NCBI GenBank assembly: GCA_002398845.1
Contig: DHBY01000080.1
Span: forward strand, 1 to 20,288
Direction: 5' to 3'
Origin: Firmicutes bacterium UBA4916
Lineage (GTDB): Bacteria > Bacillota > Clostridia > Tissierellales > Tepidimicrobiaceae
DNA length: 20,288 nucleotides
Shown here in pieces: positions 1 to 6,911 of the stretch. The position numbers and the translations under genes are program-made. Below the pieces are notes generated by a model that saw only the letters and a program-made list of their open reading frames with translations, searched no databases and was not told where the DNA came from. Positions within the stretch are counted from its first letter, which is position 1. Every line of letters begins with the position of its first letter.

Positions 1-72
1 ATCTTCAGCTTTATCTAATAAAGCATTCATATTACTGGACATGATGTCTTTAAATCTTGTTAAAATACTCAT
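1..72 (-). CDS. pspA: PspA/IM30 family protein, first 24 codons only (cut by window edge)
   Basis: The minus strand reads ATG at 72-70 followed by MSILTRFKDIMSSNMNALLD and then KAED. This matches the N-terminal helix of PspA/IM30/Vipp1 proteins, which start with MSIL-RF-DI and an N-terminal amphipathic helix that binds stressed membranes. Family members coat and stabilise the cytoplasmic membrane during envelope stress. The ribosome site GGGAGGG at 84-78 lies 5 bases before the ATG, so the start is firm. The rest of the gene, a long coiled coil in this family, lies beyond the window. Identification rests on 24 residues only; the distinctive N-terminal helix makes it likely but not certain. 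Confidence 0.75.
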   Translation of the reverse strand, partial: MSILTRFKDIMSSNMNALLDKAED

Positions 73-93
73 ATTATCCCTCCCATTATACTA

Positions 94-145
94 AGCTCAT
101 TTGAGCTGAAACTCCCATGGCTAAAGGAGTGGGCTTTACGCCCAT
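94..145. repeat. Three consecutive short hairpins resembling an IS200/IS605 (TnpB) element end
   Basis: On the plus strand: AGCTCA-TT-TGAGCT (94-107), ACTCC-10 bases-GGAGT (111-130) and TGGGC-TTTAC-GCCCA (130-144). Read on the minus strand the block contains GGGCGTAAAGCCCACTCC followed by TTTAG and then GGGAGTTTCA. That resembles the conserved 3' end of IS200/IS605 tnpB elements, where the omega RNA ends in an AAGCC-CACTCC-TTTAG hairpin before a TTCA-type right end. No transposase or tnpB frame is adjacent, so at most this is a solo end or remnant. Alternatively it is a native structured leader of pspA. Confidence 0.4.
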
Positions 146-180
146 AGTTTGTAAATTTGTCTTATAATGAATTATATCAT

Positions 181-209
181 ATTATATACCTATTTTATTA
201 ACTTATTAA
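181..209 (-). promoter_or_regulatory. Putative sigma-A promoter for pspA
   Basis: On the minus strand TTAATA (209-204) is followed by 17 bases and TATAAT (186-181). A second TATAAT at 176-171 carries an upstream TG (extended -10 form). Either would give a transcript with a leader of about 90-100 bases that includes the three hairpins at 94-145. The surrounding sequence is very AT-rich, so chance matches are possible. Confidence 0.4.
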
Positions 210-346
210 CAGGGATATGTAAATTAATTTTATCAATAGATTAAACCTGTCTTCCCCATTTTCATTTTTAGTATATAGTATTGATAAGTTTGTATTTTTT
301 TGAACATTATAGCAATTAAAGGAGGGAAGCTTATCATACATTTTAA

Positions 347-375
347 TTGGTATAAGACTTAATTTGTTGTATAAT
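347..375 (+). promoter_or_regulatory. Sigma-A promoter for the antiporter gene
   Basis: TTGGTA (347-352), a 17-base spacer and a perfect TATAAT (370-375). The predicted start near 382 gives a leader of about 44 bases ending in the ribosome site AAGGGGG at 412-418. Confidence 0.65.
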
Positions 376-425
376 ATTAAGTTGTGAATTAAAATGGGTT
401 CTAAAATACTTAAGGGGGAAAAAAC

Positions 426-1844
426 ATGGATATTGAATCAAAAAAACTTGAGTTTTATGGGGGGGAATGGGTTTCGTTTTTACCGTTTGTAGTGTTTCTA
501 GTAATGATTATTTTAACTACATTCTATTTTGGATCCATTTCTGATGGTGCCCTTTGGGTTCCTGCCTATACAGCTTTAATAGTTGCATTTTTCTTTGCTA
601 AGGATAAAAAGCTATATGCTGATACTATAATAAATGGTATGGCTAGCAGAGATGCTATTGTGCCTATTGTTTGCTGGATTTTTGCAGGTGTATTTTCTAG
701 AATCCTTCGTACTTCAGGATTAGCAAATGGAATCGCTGGTCTTGCTGCTTCTATTGGTATAGAAGGCACTTCCTTCATTATAGTATCTTTTATTGCATCA
801 GCAATATTTGCAACAGCTTCTGGAACTGGCTTTGGTACTATTGCTGCTGGTATGGGGGTTTTATATCCTGCTGGAATTGCATTAGGTGCTCACCCTGCCC
901 TTTTAGCTGGAGCAATAGTATCTGGTGGGGCCTTTGGAGACAATCTAGCACCTATTTCAGATACTACTATATGTTCTGCTACTTCACTGGGTGTTGATGT
1001 TCCTGGTGTTGTAAAGTCTCGTTTAAAATATGCCTTAGCTGCAGGTTTAATAACTATTATAGGCATTATAATTATCGGTTCGGGTTATAAAGGCACCGTT
1101 TCTGCTGCCAATGTAGTCCAATATGATCCAAAAACCTTACTTATGCTCATACCAGTTGCCCTTACCATATGGATAGCAATTAAAACTGGAGATATTATTA
1201 TTGCAACAACTATTGGTACAGTCCTTGGTAGTGGTACAGCTATATTGGCAGGCCTTATGGATTTTATTCAAGTAGATCCCAGTCCCGATGTTGTTAAAGA
1301 GGCCTTAATAAGGATTTCAGGTACTGGACTAGATAGAACTGTTGATGGGGTTATTTATACAGGTATTAATAGTATGATGCAAGTTGTTGTTCTTGCACTA
1401 TTGTTATTTGGCTCCATTGAAATCATGCGTGCTGGCCATGGGGATGTTAAATTGTTAAATGCTTTAGGAAATGTGGCTAAAAGCCCTAGAGGCGCAGAGT
1501 TTGTCATAAGCGCTATGGTTATTCTTCTTTCTAGTTTGATGGGACTTAATGCTCCTGCAATATTAGCCGTTGGTCCTTCTTTTGCTAAGCCACTTTCAAA
1601 ACGTTACGGCATAAGCCCTTACCGTGCTGCTAATTTGTTAGATGCTCAGTCCAATACTTTAGTATATTCTCTACCATGGACTCCTGCAATAATCTATACT
1701 ATCGGTTTTGCTAAGGATAGTGCTTATCCATTGACAGCTATTGAAATAACACCTTATGTATTGTATTCTTATGCTATGTTAGCTGTAATGTTTGTTACCA
1801 TTATCTTTGGTATCGGTAGATATGATAATATGGAAAATAAATAA
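426..1844 (+). CDS. NhaC-family Na+/H+ antiporter
   Basis: A 472-residue integral membrane protein of the NhaC type, expected to exchange cytoplasmic Na+ for external protons at the plasma membrane and so support pH and sodium homeostasis. The sequence shows about a dozen hydrophobic segments. The family hallmark is the polar stretch GGAFGDNLAPISDTT at residues 167-181, and an earlier glycine-rich segment ASGTGFGT lies at 131-138. Length is normal for the family. The ATG at 426 has AAGGGGG 7 bases upstream and a good promoter, and a strong terminator follows the stop, so it is a monocistronic unit. Family assignment is secure. Some NhaC relatives exchange organic acids or amino acids (for example malate-2H+/Na+-lactate), so the exact substrate is not settled. 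Confidence 0.88.
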   Translation: MDIESKKLEFYGGEWVSFLPFVVFLVMIILTTFYFGSISDGALWVPAYTALIVAFFFAKDKKLYADTIINGMASRDAIVPIVCWIFAGVFSRILRTSGLANGIAGLAASIGIEGTSFIIVSFIASAIFATASGTGFGTIAAGMGVLYPAGIALGAHPALLAGAIVSGGAFGDNLAPISDTTICSATSLGVDVPGVVKSRLKYALAAGLITIIGIIIIGSGYKGTVSAANVVQYDPKTLLMLIPVALTIWIAIKTGDIIIATTIGTVLGSGTAILAGLMDFIQVDPSPDVVKEALIRISGTGLDRTVDGVIYTGINSMMQVVVLALLLFGSIEIMRAGHGDVKLLNALGNVAKSPRGAEFVISAMVILLSSLMGLNAPAILAVGPSFAKPLSKRYGISPYRAANLLDAQSNTLVYSLPWTPAIIYTIGFAKDSAYPLTAIEITPYVLYSYAMLAVMFVTIIFGIGRYDNMENK

Positions 1845-1852
1845 TAAAAACG

Positions 1853-1882
1853 GTTCGAGACCACTCTTTAGTGGTCTCGAAC
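1853..1882. terminator. Bidirectional intrinsic terminator
   Basis: A perfect 13-base-pair stem, GTTCGAGACCACT (1853-1865) and its complement (1870-1882), with loop CTTT. T-rich sequence follows on the plus strand (TCTTTATTTCTTT) and an A-rich run precedes it (AATAATAAAAA), which becomes a U tract on the minus strand. It lies between the convergent antiporter gene (stop 1844) and the heptad-repeat gene (stop 1890) and can serve both. Confidence 0.9.
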
Positions 1883-1889
1883 TCTGTCT

Positions 1890-4067
1890 TTATTTCTTTA
1901 TTATTCCTTTTAACCAAGCTATAAATCCTTTTTCTTTTTTTGATTCTGCTTTTACATCCAATTCTTCTTGTTTTTCTTCTTCTTTTGCCCCTTCAGTTTT
2001 CATGATAAACTTAAGGTTTCCGTCCATATCCTCAGATTTACCAGAGAAAGTAACATTTTCTTTGGATATTTTAACTAATTCATCTTTAGTTTCAAGTATC
2101 TTTGTTATATCCAAATTACTATTATCTACTTTATCGCTAATTTTCTTAATTCCTTCTTCATGGAACTCATTCATGCCTTCATTTAATTTCTTTGTTCCTT
2201 CTGTCAATTGATGACTACCATCTTTAAGCTTTTCGCCACCTTGTGCTAGTTCATTTGTACCTTTTGATAGCTCATTTATACCACCATATAGTTTACCTGC
2301 TCCAGTATTTAACTCGCCTAGTCCAGTGCTTAGCCCCTTAGTGCCTTCTGCTAATCCTTTTGAACCTTGGGAGAATTTACCTGCTCCTTCTTTGGCCTTT
2401 AGGGCATTTTCATTTAAACTATTTGCCCCTTGTTGAAGTCCAGTACTACCTTCTACTAATTGGTTAGAGGCCTCTTTTAATCCTTTAGTTCCTTCTGCTA
2501 ATTCATTTAGGCCTCCTCCTGTTTTCTTTTGTCCATTATTTACATTCTCTATCCCTTGGGATAATTCTTTTGAGGCTTCTTCTGATTCCTTTAATCCTTC
2601 TTCTACTTGATTTAATGCTAATATCAATTCATCGCTAGAACTTTCGATTCCTTCTAAGGCTAGTCTTTGCCCTTCTAATCCTTCTAACATCTTTGCAGCT
2701 AATCCATCTGCTCCAGGGATTTTCCCCACAGTATTAGCTATGGTTTCTAGCCCATCTACACCTTTTAATAATAAGCCTACTGTTTTTCCTTCTTTTTCTT
2801 TTCCTGCTTTGATTTGTTCTAATGCTTCTACGCTTTTCCCCAATCCTTGAGTCAATTTATCTTGACCATTTTTCAATGTTTCTGTCCCTTGGATTAATTC
2901 TTCCATACCGCCACTTAAAGCTTGGGTGCTTTCTGGAATACTTCCTATTCCTTCAGCTGCTTTTTTAGCTCCTTCAGAGAACTCTGCTGCTTTATCACTA
3001 AATTCTACTGTCCCATTGCCTAGTCCTACAAAGCCTTCTCCTAATTGGTTAGCACTTTGGGATAGGGTATTTGCTCCTTCATTTGCCTTTAGGCTGCCTT
3101 CATAAGCCCCATTTATACCCTCTTTTAGTTTCAATGATCCATCAAGTAGTGAATTAGAACCAACTTTTAAAGCTCCCATTCCATTTACAAATTCATCTAT
3201 TCCACTGCTTAATCCCATTTGCCCATCATATAGTTTTTGTGTTGATTCAGATAATTTTTCGCTAGCTTCTTTAATTTTGTCTATTCCATCTATTAATTCA
3301 TCTAAATCTTTAGCATCATCTAATCCATCTATTTCAGGTATTTCAGATGTAACCGTAAAAGCTATTGGTTTCATTTCAAAATTTTTTACATCTGCTTTTA
3401 TTTCTAAGTAATCCGTTAAATCTACTAAATTTTCTCCTACTCCTAAACTATCTTTGAACCCTGGTAAGGATACAAAGGTGATTATTTGATTGCTGCCATC
3501 TGCTATAATTTTCCCTGTACTTATCTTTACATTGGTGAACTTATCCATTGGTAAATCCACTACTGTAGCAACCATATAGGGTGCATAGATTTCTTTTGCT
3601 CCACCATTTTTATAGTGAATACTGCGTTTATCTTCGTTGAGAATATTTATGGTAACTTTTATTTCACCATCTTCTCCAACTATATCTTCTGGATTTACTT
3701 CTTTGCCATCTAAATAGTATTTTATTTCTGGTTGTATTGGCAATTCTTTTCCTACTTTTCCTTGGTAATATATATCCTTTTTATCTGTTTTCCATATTAA
3801 TTTTCCATTTTCTACAGTTGGTTTTTCTTCGCCTTTAACATTTGTTACTTCTTTTAATATACTTTCATCTTCTATATTGTTTAAGCTACCATCTGAATGT
3901 AGCCATATACTCGACGTTTTATCTAATTCTTCTCCTTTATTGTTCAAATTTGCATAGACGGTTTCTTCTTTAGAAACTCTTCCCTCTGCAGTTACAATGC
4001 TTGAACTTAACAAGGTTAGAACCATTACTATGGTCAATACTCTGATTATTGTTTTATTTGTTTTCAT
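1890..4067 (-). CDS. Secreted Leu-x-x-Gly heptad-repeat protein, MMPL partner
   Basis: A 725-residue exported protein. A signal peptide covers residues 1-27 (MKTNKT, hydrophobic core, ITVTA-like end at SIVTA). Residues about 28-245 look like a beta-rich globular domain. Residues about 255-465 carry imperfect Leu-x-x-Gly heptads. Residues 523-634 form 16 unbroken seven-residue units, most of the form L-x-x-G-x-x-x. A charged tail ends in a basic amphipathic stretch (GFIAWLKGIIKK) with no clear C-terminal membrane span. The repeat type is known as the X-X-X-Leu-X-X-Gly heptad of YhgE/Pip-like and MMPL-linked proteins. The longer frame starts with TTG at 4073, directly abutting GGAAGGA and so unusable. 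ATG at 4067 lies 6 bases from that site and is preferred. It overlaps the upstream exporter gene by 14 bases, which suggests translational coupling. Molecular function is unknown; a stalk or adaptor for the exporter is my inference. Confidence 0.8.
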   Translation of the reverse strand: MKTNKTIIRVLTIVMVLTLLSSSIVTAEGRVSKEETVYANLNNKGEELDKTSSIWLHSDGSLNNIEDESILKEVTNVKGEEKPTVENGKLIWKTDKKDIYYQGKVGKELPIQPEIKYYLDGKEVNPEDIVGEDGEIKVTINILNEDKRSIHYKNGGAKEIYAPYMVATVVDLPMDKFTNVKISTGKIIADGSNQIITFVSLPGFKDSLGVGENLVDLTDYLEIKADVKNFEMKPIAFTVTSEIPEIDGLDDAKDLDELIDGIDKIKEASEKLSESTQKLYDGQMGLSSGIDEFVNGMGALKVGSNSLLDGSLKLKEGINGAYEGSLKANEGANTLSQSANQLGEGFVGLGNGTVEFSDKAAEFSEGAKKAAEGIGSIPESTQALSGGMEELIQGTETLKNGQDKLTQGLGKSVEALEQIKAGKEKEGKTVGLLLKGVDGLETIANTVGKIPGADGLAAKMLEGLEGQRLALEGIESSSDELILALNQVEEGLKESEEASKELSQGIENVNNGQKKTGGGLNELAEGTKGLKEASNQLVEGSTGLQQGANSLNENALKAKEGAGKFSQGSKGLAEGTKGLSTGLGELNTGAGKLYGGINELSKGTNELAQGGEKLKDGSHQLTEGTKKLNEGMNEFHEEGIKKISDKVDNSNLDITKILETKDELVKISKENVTFSGKSEDMDGNLKFIMKTEGAKEEEKQEELDVKAESKKEKGFIAWLKGIIKK

Positions 4068-6153
4068 ATGCAATCCTTCCTTTCTGGGCTTTTTCCTTAC
4101 CCCAATTTTTAGATGTAAGTCTTATGAACCCTTCACTAGCTATTAGTACTCCTGGTAGAATAAATAGTATTATCCCTGTAGATATCAAAGCTCCTCTAGC
4201 TATCATAGCAGATAAACTCCTTACTATTTCCATTTCGGATATAACTGCTACTCCAATAGTTGAAACAAAGAAAGTAAGCCCACTGGTAATTATAGATTTT
4301 GCAGATTCTTTAACCGCAATTTCCATAGCCTCAAATTTTCCATGACCATTTGATATTTCTTCTCTAAATCTAGTGGTTAATAATATTGCATAGTCTACTG
4401 TTGCCCCTAGTTGGATAGAGCCTATTACTATTCCAGCTATAAATGGTATGGAGTGGCCTAGATAATATGGAACACTCATGTTGATAAATATAGCTAACAT
4501 TATAGCTAGAATTAAAAATATAGGTATGGAGATTGATGTGAATACCACAAGGATTATTGCAAACACCGCTAAGGTAGATAATGTATTTACCCTTTTAAAA
4601 TCGCTATCTGCAATTCCTATTAAATCCTTAGTAAGAGCTCCTTCTCCTGTTAACATTCCTTTGCTATCATATTTTTTAATTATCTTTTCTATTTTATCTA
4701 TCTGTGCATTTTCTTCATCAGTAGCTGCTTTATATTTTGAATTAATGACTATTTGCTTGTAATCACCTTTTTCAAATCTATCCTTTATCCCATCAGGTAT
4801 AAAGTTTTCAGGCATTCTTGGCCCTATTAATTTTTGATATGATAGAACATTTTCTATTCCTTCTACTTTTTCGATTTCTCCTATCATTTCTTTTATTTTG
4901 TAATTAGGTACATCCTTTGATACTAATGCCATATGGGTTGTCATCATATTATAATCATCTTTTAATTTTGTAAAAGCCACTATGGATTCCAAATCATCAG
5001 GTAATGATTCATCTAAATTATAGTAAACTTCATTATTTTTCTCTCCATAGAAAGCAGGCAAGAATATCAATATTCCAATCAATATAAATACTTTATAATG
5101 TTTTGTAACTAATTTTGCCAATCCTCCAAACTCTGGTAGCACAGTTCCATGGCTGAAACGATTTATGGCTTTGTCAAATATTAGCATAAGTGAAGGCAAT
5201 ACAGTTAATACTGAAATCACTCCAAATGCTACTCCTTTGGCCATTACCAATCCTATATCCCTTCCTATGGTAAGTTCCATTGCAGCAATAGCTAAGAATC
5301 CAGCAATAGTCGTCAAAGAACTCCCTGCTATGGAAGAAGCGGTTTTAGCTATGGCATGTCCCATGGCTTCTTCTTTGTTATCAAAGTTTCCACATTCTTC
5401 TTCATATCTATGAAGCAAGAATATGGAATAATCTAATGTAACCCCCAGCTGCAATACTGCTGCTAAGGATTGAGTTATATAGGATATTCCTCCAAAGATT
5501 ATATTGGTCCCAAAATTATATAATATGGCATATCCTATACTTATCAATATTATAAAAGGCATAATTGTTGATTCTAAAGTTAATATAAGTATTATAGTTG
5601 CTAAAACTACAGCTAAAGTTACATATATAGGTGTTTGTCTATCTGCCAAATCCTTTGTATCCTTTAATACTGCTGCCATTCCACTTAAGAAAGATTGTTT
5701 ATTTAATATACTCCTTATATCCACTATGGCTTCTTGAGTTATAGGGGATGATGAGTCATTTTTAAACTTAATCATCAACAAGGTAGAATTTTCTCTATAG
5801 AACATTTCTTGCAATTCATCAGGCAGTATCTCTTTTGGTATGCTAATATCTAGGAAATCATCTACCCATGTAACATCCTCTACTCCTTCTACTTCTGCTA
5901 CTTTTTCCTTGACCTTCAACACATCTTTTGACTCCATATTCTCAATTATCAGCATCCCTGTAGCAGAACTATCGAATACATCATCTAGTATCTCCTGCCC
6001 TTTTACTGATTCTAAGTTTTTTGGTAAATAGGTTAAGATATCATAGTTAATCTTGGTCTTTGCCATTCCATATAGGGAAGGCAGCAATAGCAGTGTAGCA
6101 ATTATTAAGACTAGTTTTCTATGTTTTGCCACGAAAAGTCCAAATTTATTCAT
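4054..6153 (-). CDS. MMPL/RND-family membrane transporter
   Basis: A 699-residue polytopic protein with the duplicated RND plan: TM1 (about 13-30), extracytoplasmic domain (about 31-172), TM2-6 (about 175-326), TM7 (about 354-370), second extracytoplasmic domain (about 371-520), TM8-12 (about 524-672). Both halves keep the proton-relay-type signature in TM4 and TM10: GVTLDYS (Asp241) and GATVDYA (Asp587), each followed by a short basic/acidic loop (HRYEEE, TRFREE). MMPL proteins use the proton gradient to move lipids or hydrophobic compounds out of the membrane. Length fits the short MMPL class of Gram-positive bacteria. It starts 11 bases after the TetR stop, with GGAG 6 bases before the ATG, and overlaps the downstream heptad-repeat gene. 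Substrate cannot be read from sequence; the regulator in the same operon suggests an inducible lipid or drug exporter. Confidence 0.9.
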   Translation of the reverse strand: MNKFGLFVAKHRKLVLIIATLLLLPSLYGMAKTKINYDILTYLPKNLESVKGQEILDDVFDSSATGMLIIENMESKDVLKVKEKVAEVEGVEDVTWVDDFLDISIPKEILPDELQEMFYRENSTLLMIKFKNDSSSPITQEAIVDIRSILNKQSFLSGMAAVLKDTKDLADRQTPIYVTLAVVLATIILILTLESTIMPFIILISIGYAILYNFGTNIIFGGISYITQSLAAVLQLGVTLDYSIFLLHRYEEECGNFDNKEEAMGHAIAKTASSIAGSSLTTIAGFLAIAAMELTIGRDIGLVMAKGVAFGVISVLTVLPSLMLIFDKAINRFSHGTVLPEFGGLAKLVTKHYKVFILIGILIFLPAFYGEKNNEVYYNLDESLPDDLESIVAFTKLKDDYNMMTTHMALVSKDVPNYKIKEMIGEIEKVEGIENVLSYQKLIGPRMPENFIPDGIKDRFEKGDYKQIVINSKYKAATDEENAQIDKIEKIIKKYDSKGMLTGEGALTKDLIGIADSDFKRVNTLSTLAVFAIILVVFTSISIPIFLILAIMLAIFINMSVPYYLGHSIPFIAGIVIGSIQLGATVDYAILLTTRFREEISNGHGKFEAMEIAVKESAKSIITSGLTFFVSTIGVAVISEMEIVRSLSAMIARGALISTGIILFILPGVLIASEGFIRLTSKNWGKEKAQKGRIAYENK

Positions 6154-6164
6154 ATAATCATCTC

Positions 6165-6743
6165 CTAAATTATTTTCTTTATAGTGTCAAAAAGGATTGG
6201 CTTCATTTCATCTATATTAGCAGGCTCATTTAAAATTATAGAACTATAACATATTGAACCTGTTAATTCCATTATTATAAATAATATCTTTTCAATATCC
6301 TCCTTTGGAAGAGAAGTGTTTTCGTAGCCCCTTTCAAACATAAGGTATATTTCTTGAATTTCTTCATAATCCCTATAGGCTTTTTTAAATATCCCCCAAG
6401 ATAGGTTTTTGTATATTAATTTCAACATCAATTTATCCTTTTTAAAGAATTCAATGATGTAATTTATAAAATACAGAAGTTCTTTTTCAAATTCTGTAAA
6501 GTTTTTGTTTTTAGTTTCTATTATGGCCTCGCTTAGTACTTGGCTGCTTTTATTAAGAATTATTTTATCCAATATATCGTACTTATCCTTAAAATACAGA
6601 TAAAAAGTCCCTTTTGCTACTCCAGCCTTTTTTACTATTTCGCTTATAGCTGTGTCATTTATTCCTTTTGTTGTAAATAAATCATAGGCTGCATCATAAA
6701 GGGAATTTTCCTTTTGTTTCTTATTCTTTTCAACTTTTGACAC
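6165..6743 (-). CDS. TetR-family repressor of the MMPL operon
   Basis: A 192-residue regulator. The N-terminal TetR helix-turn-helix lies at about residues 14-57 and includes TAISEIVKKAGVAKGTFYLY and FKDKYDIL. The remaining, mostly helical part (about 60-192) is the ligand-binding and dimer domain and shows no recognisable ligand signature. The open frame extends upstream to 6830, but that stretch runs through the promoter and operators. A GTG at 6743-6741 lies 9 bases after AAGGAGG (6759-6753), so I place the start there. It is the first gene of the operon and is probably autoregulated through the two palindromes upstream. DNA-binding role is sure; the inducer is unknown. Confidence 0.88.
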   Translation of the reverse strand: MSKVEKNKKQKENSLYDAAYDLFTTKGINDTAISEIVKKAGVAKGTFYLYFKDKYDILDKIILNKSSQVLSEAIIETKNKNFTEFEKELLYFINYIIEFFKKDKLMLKLIYKNLSWGIFKKAYRDYEEIQEIYLMFERGYENTSLPKEDIEKILFIIMELTGSICYSSIILNEPANIDEMKPILFDTIKKII

Positions 6744-6770
6744 AAAATCCCGCCTCCTTAAAGCAGAGTA

Positions 6771-6791
6771 AAAGTGACCAGTGGTCACTTT
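6771..6791. promoter_or_regulatory. TetR operator 1 (perfect 21-base palindrome)
   Basis: AAAGTGACCA - G - TGGTCACTTT: ten-base arms around a single central base. It lies just downstream of the predicted transcription start (about 6795, minus strand), where a bound repressor would block RNA polymerase. It shares the core TGACCA-N-TGGTCA with a second copy 42 bases away. Confidence 0.8.
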
Positions 6792-6801
6792 CAATGTTTT
6801 T

Positions 6802-6830
6802 ATTATACTACTATAATGACCATTGGTCAA
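6802..6830 (-). promoter_or_regulatory. Promoter of the tetR-MMPL-heptad operon
   Basis: On the minus strand TTGACC (6830-6825), a 17-base spacer and a perfect TATAAT (6807-6802). The -35 hexamer lies inside operator 2 and operator 1 begins just past the start site, so the promoter is bracketed by repressor sites. Confidence 0.82.
6817..6829. promoter_or_regulatory. TetR operator 2
   Basis: TGACCA - T - TGGTCA, with two further paired bases on each side beyond one mismatch. It overlaps the -35 hexamer. Its centre is 42 bases from the centre of operator 1, close to four helical turns, so two dimers would sit on the same DNA face. Confidence 0.75.
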
Positions 6831-6848
6831 TATTTTTATAAAATAAAA

Positions 6849-6895
6849 GGACGATTATTTTTGCCTTTTGTTTTATAAAGCAAAAATAATCGTCC
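6849..6895 (-). terminator. Intrinsic terminator after the YfcC-family gene
   Basis: A perfect 16-base-pair stem, GGACGATTATTTTTGC (6849-6864) and its complement (6880-6895), with a 15-base loop. On the minus strand it is followed by TTTTATTTTAT. It begins 16 bases after the transporter stop codon and insulates the tetR promoter downstream. Confidence 0.85.
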
Positions 6896-6911
6896 ACATT
6901 CCCTATATTGC

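Larger units (their letters stand above)
73..425. other. 353-base gap between divergent pspA and nhaC-type genes
   Basis: The gap holds the pspA leader with three hairpins (94-145), a likely pspA promoter (181-209), an AT-rich stretch (210-346) in which I see no gene, and the antiporter promoter (347-375). At 320-326 there is a ribosome-site-like GGAGGG on the plus strand with no start codon at a useful distance, so I do not call a gene there. Confidence 0.6.

Noticed and set aside
315..352. Strong ribosome-site-like GGAGGG at 320-326 on the plus strand
   Set aside because: No ATG, GTG or TTG opens a usable frame at the right distance; the nearest TTG (347) stops after two codons.
1792..2211. 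139-codon plus-strand frame opposite the heptad-repeat gene
   Set aside because: It begins inside the antiporter gene, crosses a strong terminator and is antisense to a gene with signal peptide, ribosome site and clear repeats. Its Phe/Ser-rich translation is the mirror of Glu/Lys/Leu codons.
2166..2501. Tandem DNA repeat or CRISPR-like array in the heptad region
   Set aside because: The 21-base periodicity comes from the coded heptads; the DNA units differ too much in sequence for a CRISPR or recent tandem duplication.
4068..4073. TTG start for the heptad-repeat gene
   Set aside because: It directly abuts the ribosome site GGAAGGA with no spacer; the ATG at 4067 has an ideal 6-base spacer.
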